60,549 nucleotides of DNA from Nocardia sp. SYP-A9097 (GCF_009649815.1 NZ_WJIC01000037.1:1-60549), one strand, 5' to 3'. Shown: positions 32,872-41,577, counted from the stretch's first letter. Numbers and translations: made by a program. Notes: a model not told the origin generated them from the letters alone.

Positions 32872-33125
32872 CGCGTGTTCGACGCCGGTGTAGCGCCAAC
32901 AAGATCCCGAACCGATGGGCGACCCTTCAATCAGCCTGACGGGGAGAAACCGTGGAGAGCCCGTTGCGTCGAGAGGCGCACGGCGGGTTCGGCGAGAGGT
33001 CCGGGGAAACGGAGCAGGAGCAATCCCGCCACCGCGCCCCGGGCCTACTCAGCGATTGACCCGGTTCGGGATGCGAAGGGGCGGTTGATAGTTCATCATG
33101 TCGCGAGTGTTCTGATCTTGGACCG

Positions 33126-34036
33126 ATGGAGGTCCTGTTCCCGCATCTGGACGGTCTGCGGATCGAGATGATCCGCGCGGCGGGCTCGACGGTACGAATC
33201 GAGGCCGCCACGGGTGGGGATCCGGTGGGCTGCACCGGTTGCGGAACGCTGTCCGGCAGGGTTCACAGCCGGTATCAGCGGCGATTGTCCGATAGCTCGA
33301 TCACGGGCCGGGAGGTCGTGATCGGGTTACGGGTCCGCAGGCTGTTCTGCGACAATTCCGATTGCGGCAAAACAACTTTCGCCGAGCAGTTACCACAGCT
33401 GGCGGCCCGGCACGCCCGCCGCACGCTCGTCTTGGAGCGTGCGTTGTGCGCGGTCGCGCTGGCATTGGGCGGCCGCGCGGGAGCGCGGCTGACCCGGCAG
33501 TTGGCCGCGACGGTGAGCCGGATGACTTTGCTGCGCCAGATCCGGGCACTGCCCGATCCAGCGGCCGCGGTCCCGCGGGTGCTGGGTGTCGACGACTTCG
33601 CCCTGCGTCGCGGGCACAACTACGGAACGATCCTGATCGACATGCAGACCCGCCGCCCGATCGAGGTCCTGGACGACCGGACCGCTGACACCCTCGCGGC
33701 CTGGCTGCGAACCCACCCGGGAGTGGAGATCGTCTGCCGTGACCGCGCCGGCGCCTACGCCGAGGGCGCCGCTGCCGGAGCACCGGACGCGATGCAGGTC
33801 GCCGATCGCTGGCATATCTGGCACAACCTCGGCGAGGCTGTCGAACGCACCGTGGCCCGCCACTGCACCACTCTTGCGGCCGCGATCGTGGAACCCGCAC
33901 CGCAGGACCGGCCCGAGGTGGCCGAGGTTGCCGCCGAAATACATTGCGGGCCAGTGGCACCCGACCAACGGCAGGACCGCACCGCGGTCCGCACACGCCA
34001 GCGTTGGGCCCAGGTCCACGCCATGCTGGATCAAAA
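33126..34036 (+). mobile_element. ISL3-family transposase, 3' truncated
   Basis: About 300 residues remain of roughly 420-550. N-terminal zinc-finger pattern CTGCGTLSGRVHSRY and FCDNSDCGKTTF, then the ISL3 transposase domain: VLGVDDFALRRGHNYGTILIDM (first Asp), VCRDRAGAYAEGAAAGAPDAMQVADRWHIWHNL (second Asp). The protein breaks after HAMLDQ at about 34036, where integrase-derived DNA begins in another frame, so the last catalytic Glu is missing. No terminal inverted repeats could be identified. Inactive. Confidence 0.8.
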
Positions 34037-34269
34037 AGATCCTGCGCACCAACAAGCTGTCGACGGTATGGCACTCGATCGTCAAGGACACCGAGCTGTC
34101 ATGGTCGACGCTCAAGACGCTGCGCAGCACCCGGGCCACCCGGGTCGCGGAGGCGCACGGCATTCCCGCGGCACGGCTGATCCTGGGGCACGAGGAGAAC
34201 TCCGCTATCACCACGCAGGCGTACGTGAACCTGGAACGCCCCGTGGTCGATTACGCGGACACCCAGTGA
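34037..34269 (+). pseudogene. Tyrosine recombinase C-terminal remnant, copy B
   Basis: About 76 residues: LSTVWHSIVKDTELSW, TLKTLRSTRATRVAEAHGIPAARLILGHEENSAITTQAYVNLERPVVDYADTQ then a stop. The LGH and following Tyr match the C-terminal boxes of phage-type integrases. The rest of the gene is replaced by the transposase fragment. Its stop lies 54 bp from the end of msrB, the normal place for an integrase next to its attachment site. Confidence 0.75.
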
Positions 34270-34290
34270 AAACGTTCGCAAAGCGTTCAC
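34268..34290. repeat. Right arm-type site of element 2
   Basis: GAAAACGTTCGCA (34268-34280), identical to 25142-25154, followed by a second weaker copy GCGTTCAC. It overlaps the integrase stop codon. Confidence 0.55.
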
Positions 34291-34322
34291 GGGGCGTCCG
34301 TGAGCGGCCGTGCTCCGGTGTT

Positions 34323-34766
34323 TCAGCTGGCAGAACCCTCCGCAGGCTGCAAACGCAGGGAGATGCTGTTGATGCAGTACCGCTTGTCTGTGGGCGTTGG
34401 GTAACCCTCGCCCTCGAATACGTGGCCGAGGTGGCTGTGGCAGTTGGCGCACAACACTTCTACGCGCGGCATGTCGAGGGAGTTGTCGGAGCGCAGGATT
34501 ACCGCTTCGGATTCGGCTGGGTCGAAGAAGGAGGGCCAGCCGCAGTGGGAGTGGAATTTCTCAGTGCTGCGGAACAATTCGGAGCCGCAGGCTCGGCATT
34601 CGTAGATGCCGTCGGTTTCGGTGTCGGTATATTCACCGGTGAAGGCGCGTTCGGTGCCTGCTTCGCGCAGGACCTGGTATTCCTCCGGGCTCAGCTTGGC
34701 TCGCCACTCCTGCGGGGTGAGCTGGATGCGGGGAGTCGGTAGCGAAGTATCGGCGTCGGAACTCAT
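34323..34766 (-). CDS. msrB: Peptide-methionine (R)-S-oxide reductase
   Basis: 147 residues from ATG 34766 (a GTG lies three codons upstream). Reduces methionine-R-sulfoxide in oxidised proteins. Zinc ligands CRAC and CANC, HCGWPSFF, HLGHVFEGEG and the catalytic Cys in RYCINSISLRL are all present. Lies 30-40 bp behind aftC, as in M. tuberculosis (Rv2674/Rv2673). Its last 20 codons probably come from an integrated element, because displaced 3' ends lie at 24944 and 11058. Confidence 0.93.
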   Translation of the reverse strand: MSSDADTSLPTPRIQLTPQEWRAKLSPEEYQVLREAGTERAFTGEYTDTETDGIYECRACGSELFRSTEKFHSHCGWPSFFDPAESEAVILRSDNSLDMPRVEVLCANCHSHLGHVFEGEGYPTPTDKRYCINSISLRLQPAEGSAS

Positions 34767-34805
34767 GGGGTCCACGCTAATACTTCGCCGGGGGTGTTGA
34801 GCGAG

Positions 34806-36104
34806 TCAGCTGGTGACGGGGACGGCGGTGCGGGCTTGGCCGTTGGTGCTCGGTGCGGCTTCGAGTTCGGGGTGCATCCACGCCGGGTCGAGGGTTTTGC
34901 CGACCTGCAGGCGGCCTTCGCGGCGTGCAGCGAGGTAGCGGTCGCCGAGGACGCAGAAGACCACGATGAGTAGCAGTCCCCAGCCGAAGGTGACGCGCAG
35001 GTAGTCGAGGGAGCGTCCGACGCTTTGCCAGCGGTCGGATAGCCATTTGTCGTAGGACATGAATCCGAAGACGGCGACCCAGGCCGGCCAGTTCCGCATG
35101 ACCGAATTGCGTTGCACCACAGTCATGAGAATGGGGAACAGGAACATCGAGTAGTACATCTGGCCGAGTGAGCCGAGGACCAGCGTGCCGGTGATCAGCA
35201 GTCCGGAGGTGGTGCAGATGAAGAAGACTTCGTCCTCGCGGTAGTACCGGTACAGCAGCCACAGCGAGATCGCCACCATTACCCCGAGGGTGAGGCGAAT
35301 GAGCAGGGTCAGCCAGTCCGCGACGCCGTAGTACCCGGCATTACCGACGATCGCGCTGTTGAAGTAGTCGCGGGATTCGGCCAGGTACGGCAGCGTATGC
35401 GTCCAGAACTGCTTGTAATCCACGATCAATGGCCAGGCGAGCAGATTCAGGACAATGGGCACCGCGGTCGCGGTACAAAGCGTTTTCCATTGCCCGCGCG
35501 CGAGCGCGACCAGCAGCAGCGGGGCCAGCAATGGTCCCTTCACCGAGATAGCCAATCCCATAATCACACCGGCCCAAAGGTCTTGGCGGCGCAACAGCAG
35601 ATGGATGAACACCACCATCGCCAGGAACAGGCAGCCGTTGATATTGGTGAACACCAGTGTGTTCGTCACCGTTTCGGAGGTGAACATGGCCAGCAGCAGG
35701 GCGGGCGCGGCCACCGAGCTCAGCGTGTAGTTGAACAGCCGCAGCAGCAGATATCCGGCGAGCATGATCGCGATAGCGTTGATGAGGATGAATCCCCATC
35801 GCGATTTCTCCGGATCGATGATCGCCAATGGCGAGATCAGCAGCGTCCCGCTCGGCGGATACAGATAATGCGGGTCCGTCGAGGAGAAGTTCGCGTTGTA
35901 GATCGGCTTGTGGTTCAAGAACGCCAGCGACGCGTTGTACACCGGCCGGAAGTCATCGGTGATGTACCCGTTGACGGCCTTGATGATGACGCGGTTCAGC
36001 ACAGTCAGGACCGCTAACGGCCACAGAGCGAAGTTCAGGACCTCGGCGGTGGTGCGAGCGGTGCGGGGCTCGAGCTGGCGAAGGAACACTCGGGCACGGT
36101 ACAC
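34806..36104 (-). CDS. aftC: Arabinofuranosyltransferase AftC-like (GT87)
   Basis: 432 residues with about ten membrane helices; the DUF2029/GT87 family. The N-terminal loop NGYITDDFRPVYNASLAFLNHKPIYNANF carries the acidic pair expected of a lipid-phosphosugar-dependent glycosyltransferase, and HYLYPPSG is conserved. AftC adds alpha-1,3 branching arabinofuranose to arabinogalactan and lipoarabinomannan in the cell wall. The gene order next to msrB and the Rv2672-like hydrolase supports AftC. GTG start at 36104; an internal start is possible. Confidence 0.85.
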   Translation of the reverse strand: MYRARVFLRQLEPRTARTTAEVLNFALWPLAVLTVLNRVIIKAVNGYITDDFRPVYNASLAFLNHKPIYNANFSSTDPHYLYPPSGTLLISPLAIIDPEKSRWGFILINAIAIMLAGYLLLRLFNYTLSSVAAPALLLAMFTSETVTNTLVFTNINGCLFLAMVVFIHLLLRRQDLWAGVIMGLAISVKGPLLAPLLLVALARGQWKTLCTATAVPIVLNLLAWPLIVDYKQFWTHTLPYLAESRDYFNSAIVGNAGYYGVADWLTLLIRLTLGVMVAISLWLLYRYYREDEVFFICTTSGLLITGTLVLGSLGQMYYSMFLFPILMTVVQRNSVMRNWPAWVAVFGFMSYDKWLSDRWQSVGRSLDYLRVTFGWGLLLIVVFCVLGDRYLAARREGRLQVGKTLDPAWMHPELEAAPSTNGQARTAVPVTS

Positions 36105-36235
36105 CGGAACTTCACATCACGGGTGCGCGGACCCGCCGTGACGTCCCAATCCTCGGCTTCCGGCGCTGTCTTCCCGGTGCCTCGGATGACGGGGGAGCAG
36201 CATGCCGGGATGAACGGAAGGTGACACCGAAGATG

Positions 36236-37798
36236 TCAAGCCGGGCAGGCGGTGCCGTCCTGGGGCAGCTTGGCGTCCTTCAGATAGTCGGTGACGGTCT
36301 GCTGGGCGCAGCCGGAGTGCGCGAAAGTCGGGTGGCCCCAGCCTTGCCAGACCACGGTGGCGGTGCGGGCGCCGGCTTTGCCGAGGGCTCCGGTGACGGA
36401 GGGGCGGCTGTCGATGCCCGCGACCGGGTCGGCTTCACCGCCGATCACCAGTACCGGGTGGTCGAGTTTCTCGGGCAGTGCGGTACTGGTCGGCGTAGGC
36501 CAGGCCGAGCAGGCCATCAGGTCGATGGCCCCGACCTTGCCGAATACCTGGTATTTCGCACCCCATTGGGCGGCAAGCTCTTTGGCGCGCCCCGGGGTGG
36601 CGGGTTCGTGATTGTCGCTGCAGCGGTTCACATATTCACCGTCATTGGCGATGGTGGAGGTTTCCCGCAACACCAGCGGTGTTATCGCCCCCTGATCCCC
36701 GTGCCCCAAAGCCGAAAGCGCGTCGGCGAATTCGGTGATCTGCGGATTACCGAGATTGCGCGGATCCCCGAGGAATCCATTCAGCGTGGTCACCAGCGCC
36801 GCCGCGGACAGATCGCCGAACCCTCCATTACCCGCCCGATTCACCAGATCGGTAATGGCCGCGCGCGGATCCCCGCCGAGCGAACACTTCAATGCCACAC
36901 ACTTCTGCGCGAACGCGGTCAGCGCCGCCTCGGCACCGCGCACCCGCTGTTCCGCGCGCCCGATGGAATCGAGTCCGACCGCCTGCGGTGAATCCAGCAC
37001 CAGCCGCCCGAGGTGCTCGCCGTACTTGCGCGCGTAACTCATGGCCACGGTCGCCCCGCTGCCCGTTCCCATGAGCGCGATGTGATCGACCTGCCACTGC
37101 TTGCGCAGCTGATCGATGTCATCGGCGGCGTGCGCGGCATCGAACGTCCCCTGCGCGGGCGACAGGAAATCCAGGCACGCGATGGTGGCGTCCTGACTGG
37201 CCTTGGCCACCGTGTCCACGGGATCGGCTGTGCCGTGCGTGAATTGGGCCTGATCGGCGATGGTGCGCCGAATCTCGTTGGTGAGACAGCTGACCGGCTG
37301 CGAACTCCCGATCCCGCGCCGATCGATGGCCACGATGGGCCGCGCCGCGAGCAGCGACCCGGACGGCCCGGCCGCCAGCGCCGCGAGTGTCGCGGTGGAT
37401 GCCCGATCCGACCCGGAGGTCAACACCAGCGGCGCGACATCCTTGGGCGTCCGGTCATACCGTGCCCGCATGGCCGCGGTCCGGAAGTTCCCGCCCACGG
37501 CCCCGCTGATATCGACCTGCGTGCTGTATTCGGCACATTCGAGAATCAGCCCGTTGGGCGGTGTCCCCAGCGACAGCAGATTGAATGTCGGCACCGTGCA
37601 GTCATGCCAGGCCAGATCGGTCTTGGGCACCTCGGGTGCGGGCGGCGGCGTATCGGTCGGCGCGGTACTGGTTTCGACGATCCCGGCATGCGGTCGTTCG
37701 ACGGCCACGGCGGGTCGATCCGAGGGTCCGGCGGCACAGCCGGTGGTCACCACGATCGAGAGTGTCGACGCCAGCAGAGCGGCCCGAGTCCAGCGCAT
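36236..37798 (-). CDS. Secreted alpha/beta hydrolase lipoprotein (Rv2672-like, TAP family)
   Basis: 520 residues. Signal peptide with lipobox (SIVVTTGCAAG), then a Pro/Thr-rich linker. Alpha/beta hydrolase with VAIDRRGIGSSQPVSC, nucleophile elbow GTGSGATVA, late Asp in GGEADPVAG and His in GWGHPTFAHSGC, followed by the TAP C-terminal region. The family is annotated as prolyl/tripeptidyl aminopeptidase-like protease. Same neighbours as Rv2672 (aftC on one side, RibD-like on the other). Substrate unproven. Confidence 0.88.
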   Translation of the reverse strand: MRWTRAALLASTLSIVVTTGCAAGPSDRPAVAVERPHAGIVETSTAPTDTPPPAPEVPKTDLAWHDCTVPTFNLLSLGTPPNGLILECAEYSTQVDISGAVGGNFRTAAMRARYDRTPKDVAPLVLTSGSDRASTATLAALAAGPSGSLLAARPIVAIDRRGIGSSQPVSCLTNEIRRTIADQAQFTHGTADPVDTVAKASQDATIACLDFLSPAQGTFDAAHAADDIDQLRKQWQVDHIALMGTGSGATVAMSYARKYGEHLGRLVLDSPQAVGLDSIGRAEQRVRGAEAALTAFAQKCVALKCSLGGDPRAAITDLVNRAGNGGFGDLSAAALVTTLNGFLGDPRNLGNPQITEFADALSALGHGDQGAITPLVLRETSTIANDGEYVNRCSDNHEPATPGRAKELAAQWGAKYQVFGKVGAIDLMACSAWPTPTSTALPEKLDHPVLVIGGEADPVAGIDSRPSVTGALGKAGARTATVVWQGWGHPTFAHSGCAQQTVTDYLKDAKLPQDGTACPA

Positions 37799-37834
37799 GC
37801 GGTACAGCCTGCCAGGTCTCGCACCCGGTTTCAG

Positions 37835-38605
37835 CTACAGGGTGTGTGGACGCACCCAGCGAGTCAGGATCGTGCCGTCTTGGTCGAAGATCAGGTGGCG
37901 GCATGTCATGGGTGTGGGCATGGCATTGGGAGACATCGCGATTCGCCGTTCCGTCCCCGCGACCAGCATGGGAGACAGGGTGAGACAGAGTTCGTCGACG
38001 GCCTCGGCGACTATGAGATCGCCAAAGAGCGCGGGTCCGCCTTCGCACAGCACGCGTCGCATGCCGAGTTCTTCGAGGGCTTTGCGGAGTCCGCCCGCGG
38101 TGACGCTGGTGTCGCCGGCTTCGATCACCTGCCCGCCCGCGGCGGTGAGCGCGGCCTTGCGATCCTCGGGCGCGGCGGCGGTGGTGAGAATGATCGGCCG
38201 TGCCCCGGTATCGGTGAACAGCCGACTACTCGGGTCGAGCGTGGCGGTGGCCGTCACCACCGCGATGCGCGGTGGCGCCCCGGCCGCGTCCCCGCCGAAC
38301 CCGTGGTGATGCAGCCGAATCCGCAGCTGCGAATCCGTATGCGCCGCCCCGTAATTCTCCGCCCGCGCGGTGCCCGCCCCGACGACCACCACATCGGCGA
38401 GGTCGCGCAGTATCCGGAACACCTTCTTGTCCGCGGGCGTGCCGAGCCCGCCGGAGCGTCCGTCCACGCTGACCGCGCCGTCGATACTGCTGACGAAATT
38501 CACCCGGATCCAGGGTTCCGCAGGTCCGGCGGGGTACGCGTACAGCGCCAGCAGATCGTCGTGGGTGAGTTCTGTGAGCTGGATCGCATTGGGCATACGC
38601 TGCAT
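37835..38605 (-). CDS. Pyrimidine reductase family protein (RibD C-terminal domain, Rv2671-like)
   Basis: 256 residues from ATG 38605. DHFR-like fold with WIRVNFVSSIDGAVSVDGRSGGLG, VVVVGAGTARAENYG, RRVLCEGGPALFGDLI. Rv2671 of M. tuberculosis is annotated as RibD-like and has been shown to act as an alternative dihydrofolate reductase. The deaminase domain of bifunctional RibD is absent. Divergent from zapE with 35 bp between the starts. Confidence 0.87.
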   Translation of the reverse strand: MQRMPNAIQLTELTHDDLLALYAYPAGPAEPWIRVNFVSSIDGAVSVDGRSGGLGTPADKKVFRILRDLADVVVVGAGTARAENYGAAHTDSQLRIRLHHHGFGGDAAGAPPRIAVVTATATLDPSSRLFTDTGARPIILTTAAAPEDRKAALTAAGGQVIEAGDTSVTAGGLRKALEELGMRRVLCEGGPALFGDLIVAEAVDELCLTLSPMLVAGTERRIAMSPNAMPTPMTCRHLIFDQDGTILTRWVRPHTL

Positions 38606-38640
38606 GAGAACCGATTCCACCACGTAACTAGGCTGTCGCG

Positions 38641-39666
38641 GTGCAACAACGCCTCGTCGATCGCCACCCGGAGGTTCCGGCCGACCAACTAGTGGCTCAG
38701 ATGGTTCCCCCGCCGACCTTCGACGAGGTGAGCTTCGCAAGCTACATCCCCGATCCGCAGCAGCCGTCGCAGGCGGCCGCGGTGCTGAAGGCGGAGCTAT
38801 TCGCCGATCAGGTCACCAAGCTGCATCGGGCCGCTTCGAAGAAGAGCCTGTTCGGTAAGAAGAAGCCGGTCTCCGGTATCGGCCTGTATCTCGATGGTGG
38901 CTTCGGCGTGGGTAAGACCCACCTGCTGGCTTCGATCTTCCACAGTGTGCCGGGCCCGAAGTCGTTCGGCACCTTCGGTGAGGTGACCAACCTGGTCGGC
39001 GCGCTGGGGTTCAACAATTCCGTCGAGCGGCTCGCGGCCAATAGCGTGCTGTGTATCGACGAGTTCGAGCTCGACGATCCGGGCGACACCATGCTGGTGT
39101 CGCGGCTGCTCTCGGAGTTGACCGCGCGCGGTGTCTCGGTGGTCGCGACCTCGAACACGCTGCCGGGTCAGCTCGGTGAGGGTCGTTTCGCCGCATCGGA
39201 TTTCATGCGTGAGATCAAGAAGCTGGGTTCGCTGTTCGAGCCGATCCGGGTGGACGGCCCGGATTACCGGCATCGTGATCTGCCGCCCGCCCCGGAGCCG
39301 ACCTCGCCCGAGCTGCTGGCCGAAAAGGCTTCCCACACACCGGGATCCACGCTCGACGAGTTCGAAGCCCTGTTGAAGCATCTGAGTACGTTGCATCCGT
39401 CGAAGTACAACGCGCTGATTCACGGCGTGTCGGCGGTGTACATCTCCGGTGTGCATACGGTGACCGATCAGGCGGTGGCGCTGCGCATCGTCGTCCTGGC
39501 CGACCGGTTGTATGACGCGGGGACTCCGGTCACCGTTTCCGGGGCCAAGCTGGACGAGATTTTCTCGCAGGAAATGCTCGATGGCGGATATCGCAAGAAG
39601 TATCTGCGTGCCATCTCACGCCTGCTGGCGTTGTCGCGGTTCGAAGCTCCGGCGACCGCCTCTTAG
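38641..39666 (+). CDS. zapE: Cell division protein ZapE / AFG1-family ATPase
   Basis: 341 residues, GTG start. Walker A GGFGVGKTHLLAS, Walker B VLCIDEFELDDPGDTML, sensor VVATSNTLP, and DYRHRDL near residue 210. AFG1-like ATPases help proteostasis of membrane proteins, and ZapE acts on FtsZ in proteobacteria; the actinobacterial role (Rv2670c-like) is unclear. The order ribD-like/zapE is conserved in mycobacteria. It runs divergently from the reductase. Confidence 0.9.
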   Translation: MQQRLVDRHPEVPADQLVAQMVPPPTFDEVSFASYIPDPQQPSQAAAVLKAELFADQVTKLHRAASKKSLFGKKKPVSGIGLYLDGGFGVGKTHLLASIFHSVPGPKSFGTFGEVTNLVGALGFNNSVERLAANSVLCIDEFELDDPGDTMLVSRLLSELTARGVSVVATSNTLPGQLGEGRFAASDFMREIKKLGSLFEPIRVDGPDYRHRDLPPAPEPTSPELLAEKASHTPGSTLDEFEALLKHLSTLHPSKYNALIHGVSAVYISGVHTVTDQAVALRIVVLADRLYDAGTPVTVSGAKLDEIFSQEMLDGGYRKKYLRAISRLLALSRFEAPATAS

Positions 39667-39715
39667 ATTGCCGTCCGGTGAAGTCGTGCCGGGCATTCGA
39701 GAAAGGGAAGTTCGT

Positions 39716-40543
39716 ATGATCCGACCCCGCGTGCTCGGCGCCTCCCTGGTGCTTGCCTCCGCGCTGTCCTTCGGTTCGATGCCGGCTTTGGCGTTCGCCG
39801 ATCAGCCCGCCGTCGTGGCGGTGCAGCCGCCTGCCGCGACCGGCAGCGTCGTGGTGAACACCGCGGATCGTTCGCTGAACCTGCAGGGTGTGGTGAACGC
39901 GCGGGACGCCGGCGGTTACAAGACCACCGACGGTCACACCGTGCGCACGGGTCTGGTGTACCGCACCGGTGAGCTGGCCAAGGCCACGGATTCGGATCTG
40001 GCCGAACTGACTTCGCGCGATGTGAAGTCCGTGCATGATCTGCGCACCGGCATGGAGCAGCAGCTCATGGGCGTGGACAAGGTGCCCGCCGGTGCCACCG
40101 AGTACCACAACGACATTATCGGCCAGGCTCCGCCGCAGGTCATGGCGTCCACCCTGTCCGCGGGCACGGACCTGTACCGCGCCTTCATCACCGCCCCTGG
40201 CGCGAATGAGGGTTTCGCGGACGTACTGCGCGATATCGCCACCAACCCCGGCGCGGTGCTCTACCACTGCACCGCCGGCAAGGACCGCACCGGCTGGACT
40301 TCGGCTGTGCTGCTGTCGATCCTGGGCGTCGACCGTGACACCGTCACCTACGACTACCTGCTGTCGAACTACTACCGCGGTGCGACCGACGGCGACATGG
40401 TGAACGGCGTCAGCGCCGCCGCCCTGAACGCCGCCTTCGACCAGGCGAGCCAGTCCTACGGCAGCTTCGACAATTACGTCCGGGACGGCCTGAAGCTGAC
40501 CGACGCCGACATCTCCGCCCTGAAGGCGAAGCTCCTCTCCTGA
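39716..40543 (+). CDS. Secreted tyrosine-protein phosphatase
   Basis: 275 residues from ATG 39716 with GAAAGGGAAG upstream. Sec signal peptide (VLGASLVLASALSFGSMPALAFA). Phosphatase core: NARDAGGYKTTDG, LVYRTGELAKAT, VHDLRTGME, and the P-loop HCTAGKDRTGW (Cys-x5-Arg) typical of the DUF442/PtpB-like tyrosine/lipid phosphatases. Exported, so the target may be extracellular. It lies 49 bp after zapE, perhaps in the same transcript. Confidence 0.9.
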   Translation: MIRPRVLGASLVLASALSFGSMPALAFADQPAVVAVQPPAATGSVVVNTADRSLNLQGVVNARDAGGYKTTDGHTVRTGLVYRTGELAKATDSDLAELTSRDVKSVHDLRTGMEQQLMGVDKVPAGATEYHNDIIGQAPPQVMASTLSAGTDLYRAFITAPGANEGFADVLRDIATNPGAVLYHCTAGKDRTGWTSAVLLSILGVDRDTVTYDYLLSNYYRGATDGDMVNGVSAAALNAAFDQASQSYGSFDNYVRDGLKLTDADISALKAKLLS

Positions 40544-40561
40544 GAACCCTGGCGGTAGAAC

Positions 40562-41512
40562 TCAGCTCGCTTCGGCGACCTGAGTTCTATTGCCGCGCAG
40601 GCTGTATCGCTCGCGGGCCTGGGCCGGAGTGATGGTCTCCAGCGTGGTGGGCGGTTCCTTCGACAGATGCTGTTTCAGGATCTGTCCCGCCATCGGCGCG
40701 ATGAACGGCGCGGCCTTGATAAGGCCGAAGGAGCCGAAAAGCGTGAAGAGCCAGACGATCAGCTTGGCGGGGAGCTTCACCAGCGGGTCCACGATGCGAG
40801 GAACGTTGTAGCGGCCCAGCTTTCGCATCCACATCGGGGTGAGCGCTGCCGTGGTGAGCGAAAGCGCAATGCTGCCAAGGGCATACGAGATGCCCGCCCC
40901 ATTGCGCGGTGAGGTGCGCAGCAGTTGGTGCATACCCTCTTCGGCGCGCACCGAGCTGCACAGGCGCGGCTTCACCTTCTCGAAGTAGGCGCGCACCTCA
41001 TCGCGTGAGCGCGGCACGTCCTCGGGCTTGCAGGTCTGGAGTTCGGCGGCGATCGCGCATTCTTCCCAGTACCGCAATTCCTCTTCGGCACTGAGCTTTC
41101 CGGGCCCGTACGCCTCGTACGCCTCGAGTACCGAATGCCAGCCGGTGATGTGAATCCACAGCTGAGTTTCCGGACTGTTGGCCGCGTACCGCTGCCCGGT
41201 GATGGGTTCGATGCCGGTCATCGGCGCGTGCACCTGCATGAGGTGTTCGGAGGCCTGAATCGCGGTGCGCCCGTCGCCGATGGCCACGAGCAGGAAGTAC
41301 GCGAAGGTGTGGTCGAGCCGGCTGCGCGGATTGGTGTAGATGCCGCGCGCGTCGGCGACGGCCGCGGTGAGGAACGGATCGAAGAATTCCAGCACGGTGG
41401 CGCGCTGGAAGCCGATGACCGCGGTCGGTGCGGTCCAGATCTTCCAGCTGGGGGAGTCGGGTCCGAAGAACCCGTAGTCGTCCCGGCGAAGGGTGGTCGG
41501 ATCGAAGCCCAT
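40562..41512 (-). CDS. Oxygenase MpaB-family protein (DUF2236)
   Basis: 316 residues from ATG 41512 with AAGGAGA upstream. MpaB/latex-clearing-protein fold: PSWKIWTAPTAVIGFQRATVLEFFDP, RSRLDHTFAYFLLVAIGD, VHAPMTGIEPITGQRYAANSPETQLWIHITGWHSVLEAYEAYG. The His residues in VHAP and WIHITGW are candidate haem ligands of the family. Substrate unknown. Divergent TetR gene at 41670 with a palindrome between, so TetR control is likely. Confidence 0.85.
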   Translation of the reverse strand: MGFDPTTLRRDDYGFFGPDSPSWKIWTAPTAVIGFQRATVLEFFDPFLTAAVADARGIYTNPRSRLDHTFAYFLLVAIGDGRTAIQASEHLMQVHAPMTGIEPITGQRYAANSPETQLWIHITGWHSVLEAYEAYGPGKLSAEEELRYWEECAIAAELQTCKPEDVPRSRDEVRAYFEKVKPRLCSSVRAEEGMHQLLRTSPRNGAGISYALGSIALSLTTAALTPMWMRKLGRYNVPRIVDPLVKLPAKLIVWLFTLFGSFGLIKAAPFIAPMAGQILKQHLSKEPPTTLETITPAQARERYSLRGNRTQVAEAS

Positions 41513-41554
41513 CGGTGTCTCCTTGTGCGCTGCCCGCCTCAGCGGTGAATACAA

Positions 41555-41577
41555 CGCAACCGTAGCAATTGGATGCG
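41555..41577. promoter_or_regulatory. Candidate TetR operator between mpaB-like and tetR
   Basis: CGCAACC (41555-41561) and GGATGCG (41571-41577), six of seven positions symmetric, with a 9-bp spacer, in the divergent promoter region. Confidence 0.3.

Larger units (their letters stand above)
25004..34322. mobile_element. Integrated element 2 in the 3' end of msrB, degraded
   Basis: Bounded by direct msrB 3' ends (24944-25003 and the end of intact msrB). Near both ends is the identical 13-mer GAAAACGTTCGCA (25142-25154, 34268-34280), as expected of recombinase arm sites. A tyrosine recombinase C-terminal remnant abuts the right end. Cargo: tRNA-Met remnant, hypothetical genes, toxin-like operon, truncated ISL3 transposase. 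Not mobile on its own now, since no intact integrase is present. Confidence 0.65.
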
